Source: Chrysophaeum taylorii
Taxonomy: Eukaryota; Sar; Pelagophyceae; Pelagomonadales; Pelagomonadaceae
DNA length: 64,000 bases
Direction: 5' to 3'
NCBI GenBank assembly: GCA_029834535.1
Contig: JAQMWT010000054.1
Span: forward strand, 1-64,000
A program made the position numbers and the translations under genes. Below are positions 41,801-51,379 of this stretch, piece by piece (the stretch's first letter is position 1; each line of letters opens with the position of its first letter). The notes beneath the pieces were generated by a model. It saw nothing but the letters and a program-made list of their open reading frames with translations. It did not search any database and was not told the origin of the DNA.

Positions 41801-43887
41801 GCAACCTGCTGCAGGAGTTCCGGCCGGGCGCGCCCGGGGTTCCAAAAATCGTCGGGTCGCCGCCGACGACGATCGTCGGCTTCCGCGAACACATATTCAC
41901 CGGCTCGGTCTCGTCGCTCGCCAACTACATGGCCCTCCAGGAGCTGTCGTTCGTGACGCTCGGTCAGCGCGTCTTGTCCGACCCGCTCAGGATGCGGCTC
42001 CACTACGGCCACCCCGACATCTTCGACAAGCTGTGGTTCGCGACGCGCGGCGGCGTCTCCAAAGCGTCCAAGGGCATCAACCTGAGCGAGGACATCTTCG
42101 CCGGCTATACTGCGGTCATCCGCGGCGGCGCCGTCGTGATGAAGGAGTACGTGCAGGTCGGCAAGGGCCGCGACGTCGGCATGCAACAGATATACAAGTT
42201 CGAGGCCAAGCTCAGCCAGGGCAACGCCGAACAATGTCTCTCGCGCGACGCGAGCCGCGTCGCCGACCGCCTCGACTTCCCGCGCCTTTTGTCCTACTAC
42301 TTTGGCGGCATCGGCCACTACATCAACTCGCTCCTCACGATCGCGACCATCCAGGTCGCGACCTACCTCGCGCTCCTGCTCGCGGTCTTCGGCGCCGAGA
42401 GCATCGGCGGCCGCCAGATCGTGCCGCTCGGCGCCGTCCAGATCGTCCTCGCGGGCCTCGGGCTTCTGAATACGTTGCCGCTGCTCGCGACGCTCGCCGT
42501 CGAACGCGGCCTCCTTCCCGCGACCCGAGACGTTCTCCAAGTCTTCGCCACGGGCGGACCCCTCTACTTTGTCTTCCACATCCAGACGCGCGCGCACTAC
42601 TTCTTCCAGACGCTCGTCGCCGGCGGCGCGAGCTACAAGGGCACCGGCCGCGGCTTCGTGACGCGCCACTCGACCTTCGACGAACAATACCGCTTCTTCG
42701 CGACCTCCCACCTCTACCTCGGCGTCGAGCTCGCCGCCGCGCTCGTGCTGATCGGCATCTACTCGAGCGCCCGCCAGTACGCCGGTCGCACCTGGAGCCT
42801 CTGGCTCGCGACCGCCGCTTTTTTGCTCGCGCCCTTCTGGTTCAACCCTCTCGGCTTCTCGTGGCCCCACGTCACCGACGACTTCCGCCGATGGCTCCGC
42901 TGGATCTCGCCCTACACGCACGGCGGCACCTCGGCCGACTCGTGGGAGGTCTGGTACAAGGAAGAGACTTCCGTCTTTCGACGCCTCTCGGTCCAGTCCA
43001 AGCTCTTCGTCGGCTCCAAGGCGATCTTGTACGTTTCGCTCGCGAGAGGCCTCGCCTGGAAGAGCGGCAAAGAAGACACGGAGCGCGTCCGCCGCGTCGA
43101 GCTCGACAACCTCCTCCAGTTCGCCACCCTCGCCGCCGCCCTCGCCGCGCTCCTCCTCGTCTCCGTCTGCGTCGACGCGATCGCCTACAGACTCCACTAC
43201 GCGATCCACCGACTCCTCAAGATGGTTCTCGGCGTCGCGACCGTCGCCGTCTGCGTCGCCGCCTTCGTCCTCCACCGCTCCTTCATCCACTTTGCCACAT
43301 CCCTCTACTACGTCGCCGCCGCGGTCAACATCGTCGGCACGCTCCTCGGCGTCGGCTTCGTGCGCCACCTTCAGCGAGTTCACGACGCCCTCATCGGCTA
43401 CGCCTTCTTCGTCGTATTCATTTTCTTGTCGGCGCTCCACATCTTCGACGTCATCCAGACCTGGCTCCTCTTCCACAACGCGCTCTCCCAGGGCGTCGTC
43501 GTGGACGACATCTTAAAGCAGGCCCGCCGCTCGCAGGAAGCCGACGAGCCGCCCGACACCACGGCCGAGCTCCGCGATCTGCGACGCATCGTCGAGCAAC
43601 AGCAGCGCACCATTGCCGACCTCCTCGCCGCCTCCTCGGCCAAGGCCGCCGCCGCCGCTTCTTCTTCCAGGGACGCCAAAGACGCCAAGGACGCCAAGGA
43701 CGCCGTCGTCGCCGGCGCGCAGGAGGTCGCGTCCGACACGAATCTCCGCGCCGTTCGCACCTCGATACAAAGCGCCGTCACCTTCGAGCTCGCGCCCGTT
43801 CCGGCGCCCGCGCCCGTCTTCACCTTCCAGTCCCCCGACCAAATGCCGCCGAGGGAGGACGCGCCCTCGAGACGGGTCCTCTCTTAA
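35893..43887 (+). CDS. 1,3-beta-glucan (callose) synthase, GT48
   Basis: Transfers glucose from UDP-glucose to beta-1,3-glucan at a membrane. The frame is 2,664 residues from the Met at 35893; it stays open upstream to 35545, but that part is low-complexity, so I chose the Met that begins a membrane segment. Residues 1-250 hold about eight Gly/Ala-rich membrane segments not found in plant callose synthases. An FKS1-type domain follows (WLCVWGEAANLRHMPECLCY, about 415-437; RNYDDFNEFFW, about 490), then a first membrane block (about 580-880), long Ser/Pro/Gly inserts, and the GT48 domain from about 1640 (FTTLTPFYSEDVILAK; GECLQTIDMNQDGFFEEALK, about 1950; HYGHPDIFDKLWFATRGG, about 2036). C-terminal membrane segments run from about 2146 to 2536, followed by an Ala/Lys-rich tail. 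At this length it exceeds plant CalS (about 1,900). One exon, no interruptions. Confidence 0.95.
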   Translation: MWTALALGVPLFVAGVVLGALGGDGTASYLGLGAGLFGSMIFACVRPIFGNESFGFSTVGVGLCCVGAVACGCAATLVPNCALAASAGAMLGLPLLLMTEGRWNPGIAVDTLGSDVESGISAGVFVGLTFLGWLGVTRNPSTKKRVEIATFAGAGAWLAVLGLDRALCHGEALWARVVTAARGNDASAAYPANDDDDGEAAVVSSRLSNGLEAAGVVAWLAVAAGLALTRAAAEGLWRPRRNGYRRVATQQQPPPAPSGSSSLLSAAARSTAPHAPTMAAEQHASLVAERPTSFNLFDPERLPASLQRFAPQIFASAEALGNFFGFQDDSVRNQAEHALALLANALAQQRQRYDESVEAEPPVGEDAEDAAVRALHAKLFSNYRSWCAALETVPQFAPPAESRREAGGAAVDIMLWLCVWGEAANLRHMPECLCYLYHSAAAEWASTPKREREGERGASLDAGHWLDTVVAPIYEVVASNMRKKADHVEKRNYDDFNEFFWSKQCLECHRSKIVTVTAHKHLERRATARRAQLAVESAALLGGGGGGGGGLGSGEATGVKPPAVADRMSRAPKTYLEVRTWLHVVFAFQRVYEFHVLAFGLLAALGFQQYLVWDWTFAVQVASSAAAAQNGCALCWGFLEALFAPPSTDDLARAALCARLAARYVALAFQCTYLCWSFDLLEQMPAGEVRRRGDAAFWWWQHVWLSIALMAPYFVEALLQLWPRGMTALYELDGDVARAVLAVFLPRSSALYVGKSVHEPYSLAWKYHTFWVTLIAFKLWFGYTFLVEPLVAPSVQIYDDYLNFPTVEHRAPKTMAQLAGRWLPSIFIFLIDSSIWYSLWAAAVGTYVGFAVKLGVVRDFASVRDAFLLLPRAFCNGFIAGGLELSAAPKRRGGGSQQQQQQEAPGGTAAAQEPPASASSSSASSGLNGRKKLGGTVSFTEDVVAEQRRASTPPSSSSLMLETSPRSSVAPELRRYFDDDQGLLERQGTTTTGCSSCCAGVDGDRPPPPPSQTSMRLSPRSLGTLISPPSSSPDLAASLGAAGRYGGGALAPRLPSFLSLSDAIDAGDHAALLFGGHGKTKSDPNLSEDRSLRTGLVELMGDPSSSSRQQKRSRVSEVFSGAEDEAQWILFAEAWNEIVDAMRASDILSNKERDILTFDRFAGFSKPVYLPIFVTAGATERATALAVDAAAAYRPLADAAAASRRDAADMEDGSSLERHAAKYGESARQVSADLAASLQSDVVATEALDELRELATWLMLRLLGPVHRDDIVAVVSIIDRWTRGNSPVPGETVLDRVKLEDAHRAVVVPLGQLVDSLLKGLPKRKLPAAMPAHPSSSSSGTPAPSSTTTAVKGATGGGGHHAPPGSPGDVSPVPSTAAMQPPTPPPTPVSSLTNLALAGGDHDDALDDPPATSSSGGDPHPRLAPQRSHTVATGGAGADASETSTTSTGMKRTQSTSGLVAMATSLSDLSGGAGGAGGGIIIQAQTSTKKYSLSSNKYVSAAKHLKSGKRAVEATDPFRDGVREKLRALLSGIKASVVTNKGAMPSLVGKSAQEVADRVTFVLANERGFLWESTYAAACLDALRRELDVVTKILKKLRGLLSTPQRETEPRGHEATRRLTFFVNSLLMDLPPPPPVEAMVSFTTLTPFYSEDVILAKGDLLSKNSDGVTTLLYLQTLYKADWENFLERRRIKDDASVFKPEHVLETRLWASFRAQTLARTVEGMMHCEAALRLLARLERLHAVRRARRESVGGRAFSSSSENRGLAPPGSSGVSVDDVVKLKFGYVVSCQVYGKQRKNEDPKAKDIELLLYRFPMLRVAYIDEQRVNRAGAVAFYSVLVKAAPPSNPAAAAAEALLLKHNNNNNNNDSVVVSPAAAADSADADAAHRPLHAASAPALVASPAKPARDENSGAGASGGVVEIYRIRLPGNPVIGEGKPENQSHAIIFTRGECLQTIDMNQDGFFEEALKMRNLLQEFRPGAPGVPKIVGSPPTTIVGFREHIFTGSVSSLANYMALQELSFVTLGQRVLSDPLRMRLHYGHPDIFDKLWFATRGGVSKASKGINLSEDIFAGYTAVIRGGAVVMKEYVQVGKGRDVGMQQIYKFEAKLSQGNAEQCLSRDASRVADRLDFPRLLSYYFGGIGHYINSLLTIATIQVATYLALLLAVFGAESIGGRQIVPLGAVQIVLAGLGLLNTLPLLATLAVERGLLPATRDVLQVFATGGPLYFVFHIQTRAHYFFQTLVAGGASYKGTGRGFVTRHSTFDEQYRFFATSHLYLGVELAAALVLIGIYSSARQYAGRTWSLWLATAAFLLAPFWFNPLGFSWPHVTDDFRRWLRWISPYTHGGTSADSWEVWYKEETSVFRRLSVQSKLFVGSKAILYVSLARGLAWKSGKEDTERVRRVELDNLLQFATLAAALAALLLVSVCVDAIAYRLHYAIHRLLKMVLGVATVAVCVAAFVLHRSFIHFATSLYYVAAAVNIVGTLLGVGFVRHLQRVHDALIGYAFFVVFIFLSALHIFDVIQTWLLFHNALSQGVVVDDILKQARRSQEADEPPDTTAELRDLRRIVEQQQRTIADLLAASSAKAAAAASSSRDAKDAKDAKDAVVAGAQEVASDTNLRAVRTSIQSAVTFELAPVPAPAPVFTFQSPDQMPPREDAPSRRVLS

Positions 43888-44344
43888 CAACAACCTTACT
43901 ACTCGCACACCATTATCTCTTTTCTCTTCTATGTTTTTTCTTCTTCGCGAACGACGATGATTGCGGCGCTATTTTTCTCCCACTGCCCCGTCTCCTCGAG
44001 AGCGCGAGAACGGCGACACCAACCACCACCGCCACCACCACCCTGGTGTGATTTATTGATTAATTGATTGATTGATTGATTGAACGTGTGTGTGTGTGCG
44101 CGTGCTGCTGCTGCCGCGGCCCAAGTCTCACGCCCTGTTGCTTGCTGGCTCTCGTCGTCGTCGTCGTTCCACGACAGCATCAAAAAAATTCCCACCTATC
44201 GTCGACAAACTGGGAGGCGCCCCCGCCCCGGGTTTTTTGTCGTACTAGTATTGTATTGTGTTGGGGGGGCACCACCTCGCCTCGCCTCGCGTTTCGTTTC
44301 GTTAGTCCTGTTTTCTGTTGCTAGGTCCGTAATCAATAAGAGCG
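43888..44344. other. Intergenic: glucan synthase 3' end to Clp1 promoter
   Basis: 457 bp with a TTGA run (about 44055-44083) followed by a GT run, and a C/G-rich stretch before the Clp1 start. No gene seen. Confidence 0.6.
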
Positions 44345-45916
44345 ATGGCGGGCAAGTCGTGGACGCTCGAGCAGCAGTCCGAGCTGCGGCTGGAGGTGGG
44401 GTTCGAGTCGTGGGTGACGATCGTGCTGAAGCAAGGGACCGCCGAGGTCCGGGGGATCGAGCTCGCGGCGAACCGCGAGTACACCTTCTCGGGCTGCAAC
44501 CTCGCCGTGTTCACCTGGCACGGGTGCGGGATCGAGACGCGCGGGGTCCCCGAGACGATCTACCAGACGTCGCGGGGCGAGACGACGGCGGCCGCCGCGC
44601 TGAACGCGCACACCTACCTCGAAGCGAGGCGCGAGGCCGCGGCGCGCGCGGCCGCGCGAGACGTCGTCGAGCAACTGTCGTCGTCGTCGTCGTCGTCGTC
44701 GTCGGAGCGGCCGCTCAAGGGACCTCGAGTGATGGTGGTCGGCCCGACGGACTCGGGTAAGTCGACGTTGTGCCAGACGTTGGTGGCCTACGCGGCACGG
44801 ATGGGCCGCGATCCGATCTACGTCGACCTAGATCCGTCGCTCAACGATTGCGGCGTTCCCCCCGGGGGCGTCGCCGCCCTGCGCGTCGAGAAGACGTTTC
44901 TCTCGGTCGAGGAGGGCTTTTCGAGCCTCGCGTGCGCCCCCGTGGCCTACTGGTTCGGCTACGAGTCACCCTCGGAGAACGAGGAATTGTACCGGCACGT
45001 GGTCGACCGGCTCGCGCTCGCCGTATCCGAACGCGTCTCGGACGACGCGCGCGCCAACGCGGCCGGCGTCGTCATCAACACCTGCGGCTGGGTCGACACG
45101 GCGGGCCTCGGCGTCTTGAAACACGTGGCAGCGAGCTTTGCGGTCGACGTCGTTCTGGTGCTGGCTCACGACAGATTGTACCAAGACCTCAAGGCGGCGG
45201 TGCCGGCGGGCGTCGTCGTCGCCAACCTTCCCAGATCCCGCGGCGTCGTTGACCGGAATCCCCAGCACAGACGCCGCGCACGGCACAACAAGGTCCACGA
45301 CTACTTTTACGGACCTCGCTCCAGGGATCAGTCGACGCGCCAGGACGACGGTTCGCCCGGTCTCGTCGCCCCCCTCGCCCCCTCGACTCTCGAGCTCCGA
45401 TTCCGCGACGTCAAGATATTCAAGGTCCTGGCGCGCGACGCCGCGGCGGTCGACTCGATGCTCCCGGTCGGACAGGGCAGCATGCTCGAGCCTCTCCAGG
45501 TCGTCGCCGTCCCCCCGTCGACCGCCCTCGTCCACAACGTTCTCGTCGTCTGCCACCAACGCGAGAAGGGCGGCGGCCCGTGAGTAGAGGAGGACTCGTA
45601 CCTTTTTTTTTAACACGCCTGCCCCCGCAGCTTCGAGGCCCCGCGTCCCATCAATCAGGGGGCAAATCCCTACCAGTACCTCCTCGATTGCGTGCGCCCA
45701 CGTGATGTGGTGTCTTATAATAATAATCATCATAACCTGAACCGACCGACCACCTGCGCTTTTACCCCGCAGGCGGCGGCCGGGTTCGTCGTCGTGAACA
45801 ACGTCTCCACCGACCGCGGGACCCTCACCATCCTCACCCCTTGCTCGGGGGACCTCCCGACCAACAACCTGGTCCTCGGGAAGATCGAGTGGATGGAGAA
45901 CGTCGGGGGCCTCTAA
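44345..45916 (+). CDS. CLP1: Clp1, mRNA 3'-end processing / RNA 5'-kinase family (3 exons)
   Basis: Component of cleavage factor II in mRNA 3'-end formation; animal members also phosphorylate RNA 5' ends and act in tRNA splicing. Exons 44345-45579, 45631-45691 and 45773-45916 give 479 residues. The N-terminal domain shows LKQGTAEVRGIEL and NLAVFTWHGCGIE. The P-loop is GPTDSGKSTLC, followed by VDLDPS where a DVGQG is usual, and a C-terminal AGFVVVNNV with GDLPTNNLVLGKIEWME. Intron 1 is 51 nt (GTGAGT...GCAG). Intron 2 is 81 nt (GTGCGC...GCAG), a multiple of three without stops, so it would stay open if retained; removing it restores the family spacing before AGFVVV. A poly-Ser run separates the N-terminal domain and P-loop. 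Kinase activity cannot be judged. Confidence 0.9.
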
Positions 45917-45976
45917 GTTTAGTAGTAGGTGTTGATTTCTTTTCTAACGGACATGCTGTAGTACGTTGTCGTAACG

Positions 45977-47887
45977 GTGGCGGCGCCACCACCAGAAACA
46001 ACAACAACAACAACAACAACAACAAAAAATGGTATGACCAAGACGCATCATCAAGAAAAGTCATTGGGGGGAGACGAGAAGAGCCTAGGCTGGGGCTCAC
46101 TGCTGATGTTGTGCGGATCGACGATTTGTCTCAAGACGATGGACCCCCCCGGCGAGGAGGACGAGGAGGATGGTGCGTGGGAACCAAGCAACCCGCGGCC
46201 GGGGTGGGAGTGGCCGAAGATGCGGACCGAGGTGGTCCAGATATCAACGGACCTGATCGGGATAGCGAGGGAGGCCCCCCTGAGCGTGCGGCTAGAATTT
46301 AATTACCTGAGGTGGCGGCGACACGAGCGGCGAGGGCGGTACGATCTAAGCCAAGTTCGCATCCACGGCGACGTCAAGACGTTGCACGGCGAGGCGACCC
46401 CCGTCCTGGACCTCGAGTTACCGGGGAAGAAGCCGATAGTCCTCAAGTTTGTCTCGCTCGACGTGATGAACGACTGGTGGTGCAAGATGTTGCACGCGCA
46501 GCAGCTCGTCCGCCAGATGAACCTCGAGCAGGGCGTGCCGGACGAGGAGGAGGAGGAGGAGGATGACGACGACGACGCGTTGATCCGGAAAGGCGCGAAC
46601 GAACGCCACGCCAACCTGGCTCGCGGAATGTTCGAGCCTGCCGTGTTTTTGGCGATCCGGCGCGCGTACGAGCAAGTACTGGCGTTAATAATTCGTCCGC
46701 CGCGGGCCAAGTACGCGATCGAGAAGTTGGGGCCGCCGAAATTTCGGTTTGGGAAGAAGATTATCGTGCGGGACGACTTTTTCGTGGTGAATGCCCGCGG
46801 ACTCCGGGTCATGGCATCCTTGTGGCGGCCGGCGGCCGACGAGTGGCGATTCCACGTTTCGGGTTCGCTGGGCGCGGCGATGGACGACGCCCTCGCCGGC
46901 TTGTTCGGACCGTCCGAACCCCACCTCCAGGGTATCCCAACAGTCATCTATTCGCACGGAAACGCCTCGTGCCGCCTCGAAGCGCTGAGCGTTTTGACCT
47001 CGTGCCTCGGACTCGGCTGCGCGGTCTGCGCGCTCGACTGCTCGGGATCGGGTCATTCGGACGGCGACTACGTCTCTTTGGGCTACTACGAGAGCGACGA
47101 TGTCGTTTCCGTCGTCACCTATTTGAAAGACTCCTACGGCCTCAACAAGTACGCGCTCTGGGGCCGCTCGATGGGCGCGGTCACCTCGCTCCTGTACGCG
47201 TCGGAGAAAGCCCCGGACGCTCTCGCGATCGTCGCCGACTCTCCCTTCTCCTCCATCAAGCGCCTCTGCCACGACCTCGTCCACAAAGTCACCAAAAACG
47301 TCCCCAGCGGCGCCATCCTCCTCGCCGTGCGAAAAATACGCCGCTCGGTCAAGTACCGCACGCGATTCGACATCTACAAATGCAACCCCGGTCTTCGCGT
47401 CGCCTCTGCTCATTCGCCGGCCGTGATCGTGCACGGCGCCGACGACGACTTCATCTTCCCCCAGCACTCCGACGACATCGCCAACACCTACGGCGGCGAC
47501 TGCGAGGTCCTCAAACCCAAAGGCAACCACAACGCAAAGCGCCCCGTCGACGTCTTCGTATCCATTCAGTCCTTCCTCGCGACCCGCTTTTCCCCCGACG
47601 ACCCCCTCGCCAGCGTCGTCGACGTCTCCAACTTCGAACACCCCGGCATCCCGAACCCCTATCTCCTCCCCCCCTGGGCCTTCCGCCCCAAGTTAGGTAC
47701 CTCCAAGGTCGAGGTCGACCTCAACTTGTTCAAGCAAAAAAAAAATGCTGTCCCGCCAAAGCCCGACCGCCAAAACGACGAGTTCGTCTCGGGCATGTCC
47801 GATCACCGCCAGCAACAAACCGAAGGCGCCATCGGCAACCTCTTCGGGGCCGCGCCGCCGACGAATAATAATAATAATAATATCTAA
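45977..47887 (+). CDS. Alpha/beta hydrolase of the S33 / ABHD17-like group
   Basis: 636 residues. The hydrolase core shows PTVIYSHGNASCRLEAL (oxyanion loop), CALDCSGSGHSDGD, the nucleophile elbow WGRSMGAVTS (Ser near residue 398), then VHGADDDFIFPQHS (Asp) and PKGNHNAKRP (His), so a complete Ser-Asp-His triad is visible. The N-terminal 200 residues hold a region with a PH-like end (FVSLDVMNDWWCKMLHAQQL) and a Glu/Asp run. No signal peptide or membrane segment. Substrate unknown; relatives cleave acyl groups from lipids or lipidated proteins. The start is uncertain: in-frame Mets at 46034 and 46139 avoid a Thr repeat that begins only 60 bp after Clp1. The tail ends in poly-Asn. Same strand as Clp1. 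Confidence 0.82.
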   Translation: MAAPPPETTTTTTTTTKNGMTKTHHQEKSLGGDEKSLGWGSLLMLCGSTICLKTMDPPGEEDEEDGAWEPSNPRPGWEWPKMRTEVVQISTDLIGIAREAPLSVRLEFNYLRWRRHERRGRYDLSQVRIHGDVKTLHGEATPVLDLELPGKKPIVLKFVSLDVMNDWWCKMLHAQQLVRQMNLEQGVPDEEEEEEDDDDDALIRKGANERHANLARGMFEPAVFLAIRRAYEQVLALIIRPPRAKYAIEKLGPPKFRFGKKIIVRDDFFVVNARGLRVMASLWRPAADEWRFHVSGSLGAAMDDALAGLFGPSEPHLQGIPTVIYSHGNASCRLEALSVLTSCLGLGCAVCALDCSGSGHSDGDYVSLGYYESDDVVSVVTYLKDSYGLNKYALWGRSMGAVTSLLYASEKAPDALAIVADSPFSSIKRLCHDLVHKVTKNVPSGAILLAVRKIRRSVKYRTRFDIYKCNPGLRVASAHSPAVIVHGADDDFIFPQHSDDIANTYGGDCEVLKPKGNHNAKRPVDVFVSIQSFLATRFSPDDPLASVVDVSNFEHPGIPNPYLLPPWAFRPKLGTSKVEVDLNLFKQKKNAVPPKPDRQNDEFVSGMSDHRQQQTEGAIGNLFGAAPPTNNNNNNI

Positions 47888-48596
47888 CCCACCACCACCA
47901 CCACCACCACCACCAACGACAACGACGACTCTTGACGCCGCCGTGTGCTCGGACCTGGACCGGCGTCGTCGAACAGCTTGCGCCTTATTATTGTCCTCCT
48001 CCTCCGAATTCGAAGCATTCCTCGGGAAACAACACCCACCCGCCTCTTCCTCGCTCTCTACTTGTGATAACCTACCTACATATTGACGTGAGCGTCGGGC
48101 TGTTATTGTCGCGCCCTCGCCTCGCTCTAAAACCTTGTCGAAGACCAGTATAATGATGGGGGGATTTGCGTCTAATAAGCTTACCTCCTATAGCTCCCCG
48201 ACGTCACGCACGCACCCTCGAGGTTGTTTTTAATTGCACGAAGCAAACACAGCAAGCCGATCGGGACTGTGTTCTAGAAACGACGTGCTTCTATCTCTCT
48301 ATCTATCTATCTATCCATCCCGTGGATGTCCGCTTTTTCTTTCTTAGCATAATTGTCGCAGGCCAGGCGATCAATCTATCTACCGGGCCCCAATACCGCC
48401 CGTCGTCCGAAGTTCAGGTAGCTAGGAAATTAGAACAATTATTAGCTTGATCCGCTGCTCAATGCACGCGACAACCTCTTTCGAAAACTACTACCAAAGC
48501 GCGCTTCCAAGGTTGCGCCGGGAACACTGTGCAATGGGCTCATATTTGCAGAACAACAGCTACAACGCGCACGAAACATCAAAGAACAAAGAAGTG

Positions 48597-48646
<50 letters not shown>

Positions 48647-49942
48647 CGAACGAGACCGAGAAATCGGATGTGGTTTTCTCGTATATCTCGCTGCAGTTGT
48701 CGATAGACAATATTCGTGGACCTAGGCTACATGATAAAAAAGTCGGTGCCGATGTCCCAATTTTGATCCAACCGCCGAAGATTAGTACACGAAGTATACT
48801 CAGTGGAAAAGACAAGAAGGAGTCGCCAACTCCCGCCATTAAGTGTGCGAGTCCGTCGAATATGGATAGCCCCTGTTCTTTTTTGGTGGTTTTGGCACAC
48901 ACAGCATCTCAGGACCTCGCCACCTTGGCGTCGAGGTGCTTCAGCTTTCAGGCGAGACAATAGCCCATGTGGCTCGGTGGCGGCTGGGCGAGTTAAGACA
49001 GCAAAAGCTTGTCAGCTAGGTGCGGACTTAAACTAAAGACTGTGTTGTTGAGGTTCTTCCTCTCGACATGGTCAAGATCAGCGTGCAACATGTCGCGAAG
49101 GCAGCGTAGGCCTGTGCAACAGCTGGCGTGGCGGCTTCACAACTTTTTCCACAACCACCCGACGCTCCTCGACAGCGGCTGGGCAAGTTCGAGCTCTTCG
49201 GCGTGAGCATTCAGGACACCTAGAGATGCCTATACTTTTAGATGCGACCCCTGCCACAGTCCGGTCGTGGCTGGGCGAGTTCAGCGCTCAGAACGGCGCC
49301 AACGCTGCGTTGGCTTTTGCTTGACTCACATGGAAGAGGGGACCACGGCGTCCAAAACCGAGCTCGCAGCCATTGTGCTGTCGCAGACATGTTGGTGTAC
49401 TCTTGATGATCGTGGCTTGCCTTGTTTCGTAGCACGCTTGAGTCGAGAGTGGAGAGACTAGGGCTCCCTGCTGTCACCCCGCGCTGTGATGCTCATGCCT
49501 GGGTATCGGCGCGTGGGTTGTAAACTATCGAGACGTGACGTCGTTGCCGCACTCGACCGAATTGGCTGACCGCAAACAACGGATAGTGTTGTCTGTCACG
49601 AGATAGATATGGCGCAAACTGAGAAGATGCACTAGGTCGAGGTCGACGGGCCTGCATACGACGTCCTCAAGAAGGTTGCGGGGGTTTGATCGAAGGCTGG
49701 TCTTGCAGCTTGGCGTTTCCATAATATCCTTTCCCCACTCTCTCCAGTTAGGATTTTATTTTCCCCCGTAATAATAAGTAAGTACGTCCTGGCTTCCGGT
49801 CGTTGGTCGCCTGGACATAAAACTTGATACAACTCAATCCGAGCCCCAAGGACACACGCTTAACGAAGAGCTCAACGAGAGAGAGCTCAACGGTCAGTCG
49901 GTCGGGCAGACTCGGAGAGCGTAACGGAATCTGATTCTCGCG
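47888..49942. other. 2 kb gap with simple repeats, no gene seen
   Basis: Contains a CCA run (47889-47915), a TCTA run (about 48293-48318), a GA run (about 48597-48642) and a phrase GGCTGGGCGAGTT repeated loosely at about 48985, 49185 and 49270. All open frames are short and reflect the repeats. The AT content is higher than in the genes around it. Confidence 0.6.
48597..48642. repeat. (GA)n microsatellite
   Basis: About 46 bp of near-perfect GA repeat with one interruption. Confidence 0.9.
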
Positions 49943-51379
49943 ATGGCTCCGCAAGAAGGTGGGAAGAAGGCGCAATTCTACGAGGCCATCGTCCAGCAGA
50001 AGCTGCGGGCGGTTCGGTACGGGGTCGCAAAAGCGGGCGTGGCGCCAGCGACGCGGAACGAGGAGGATATGACGACGTTCATGATCGCGTGCGCCCACGC
50101 GAAGGACCGATCTCTCGCGGAATTAATTCGGTGGTACGAGCGGCGGGTGAATCAGCTCCGCGAGTGCCTCGAGCAAGCGAGGGACGACGACGGACGGACG
50201 TGCATGCACATGGCGTGCGCGCACCCCGGTGGGACCAAGTGCGTGCAGGAGCTGCTCGACGCGTGGCTGCGGGTCGACGGCAAGCGACGCGACGCCGGGC
50301 TCGTGCGACGCGACGCTGAAGGCAAGACGCCGCTGGATCTCGCAAGGGGCAAGACGAGGGAGCTGATCGAGGAGTGGCTCGCAGAGCCGGAGACGGACGA
50401 GGACGCGGAGGAGGACGCGGGCGTGGACGACGACGGGTTGACGTCCACCCAGCGCAACAAGCTCAAGAAGAAGGCGCTCGAAGCCAGCGAGCGCCGGGGT
50501 GGGACCTCGAAGGAGGCGCGCCCTCCAGAAAAGAAAGACGACGAAGATAGGGAGCGGGGCGAGCTGCCGACGGAGATGCCCGAACCGACGTGGCCCGAGG
50601 TCGCCTCGTGGGTAGAGTCGGTAAAGAACCTTCGTCCGATCTGCGAACTGTCGGTGGACAAGACGGACGCCGAGGAGGTGCCCCTCTTCGACGGCTCGCC
50701 GGTGGATCCAGCGTTGTGGTACTGCGACTCGCTCAACCGGCTCCAGCTTCGATTGGGCCCCGGGCTCGTGGCGCTGCACGACCAGGGGTTGGCAAAACTG
50801 TCCAACTTGTCGACGCTCATCGTTGCCGGCCATTCGCTCGCGTCGCTCCCCGCGTGCATTGGCTCGCTCCCGCTCAAGAGCCTGGACGCGAGCCGCAACA
50901 AACTCTCGACGCTTCCGGCGACGATGCCGAAATCTCTCGAAGCTCTCGACATCTCGGCGAATGACATCGAGGACCTCATACCTCTGGCACCCTGCGACCA
51001 GCTCGTCACCCTCGCCGTCGATTCGAACCCGCGGCTCGAGGTGCTCGCGCTGCCGTTCGCCAAACTCAAGCGCCTCGTTCACCTCTCGGCGTCCTCTTGC
51101 GTCCTCGGTACTGTCGACGCCGCCGTGGGCGACCTGGCGAAACTCGAGACTTTGGTGCTGAGTGGAAACCCCATCACCGAGTTGCCGGCGACGCTTGCCG
51201 CCTGCAAGAAGCTCAAGGACTTGAAGGTCGACCAGACAAACATCTCGGACAACAAGGTCCTTGGCTACATCCACAAGGGCGAGATGAAGCAACTCGCTAA
51301 GTACTGGGAGAAGCATGGAGCTTCTGGAGGCTCCAGCTCCAAGTCCAAAGGTGGCAGCGGCAAGAAGGGCAAACGATAA
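49943..51379 (+). CDS. Ankyrin - leucine-rich-repeat protein
   Basis: 478 residues. The N-terminal half has at least two ankyrin-like repeats (DDDGRTCMHMACAH; RRDAEGKTPLDLARGK). An acidic Lys-rich linker follows (about 150-210). Five to six leucine-rich repeats run from about residue 280 (LSNLSTLIVAGHSLASLP, LKSLDASRNKLSTLP, SLEALDISANDIEDL, LETLVLSGNPITELP). The C-terminus is a Gly/Ser/Lys-rich basic tail (SGKKGKR). No signal peptide or membrane segment, so probably cytosolic; a protein-binding scaffold is inferred. One exon; ATG in good context (GCGATGGCT). I do not recognise a specific orthologue. Confidence 0.8.
   Translation: MAPQEGGKKAQFYEAIVQQKLRAVRYGVAKAGVAPATRNEEDMTTFMIACAHAKDRSLAELIRWYERRVNQLRECLEQARDDDGRTCMHMACAHPGGTKCVQELLDAWLRVDGKRRDAGLVRRDAEGKTPLDLARGKTRELIEEWLAEPETDEDAEEDAGVDDDGLTSTQRNKLKKKALEASERRGGTSKEARPPEKKDDEDRERGELPTEMPEPTWPEVASWVESVKNLRPICELSVDKTDAEEVPLFDGSPVDPALWYCDSLNRLQLRLGPGLVALHDQGLAKLSNLSTLIVAGHSLASLPACIGSLPLKSLDASRNKLSTLPATMPKSLEALDISANDIEDLIPLAPCDQLVTLAVDSNPRLEVLALPFAKLKRLVHLSASSCVLGTVDAAVGDLAKLETLVLSGNPITELPATLAACKKLKDLKVDQTNISDNKVLGYIHKGEMKQLAKYWEKHGASGGSSSKSKGGSGKKGKR

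Noticed and set aside
40297-43476. A 1,059-codon minus-strand open frame
   Set aside because: Antisense shadow of the glucan synthase, Glu/Arg/Val-rich without any domain.
39273-44051. A 1,592-codon open frame overlapping the glucan synthase
   Set aside because: It is a shadow in another frame caused by high GC and codon bias: Arg/Pro-rich composition, no domains, and the glucan synthase frame carries clear GT48 motifs over the same stretch.
48447-48963. Open frames across the GA repeat
   Set aside because: Created by the (GA)n tract; (Arg-Glu)n or (Leu-Ser)n peptides with no other coding signal.
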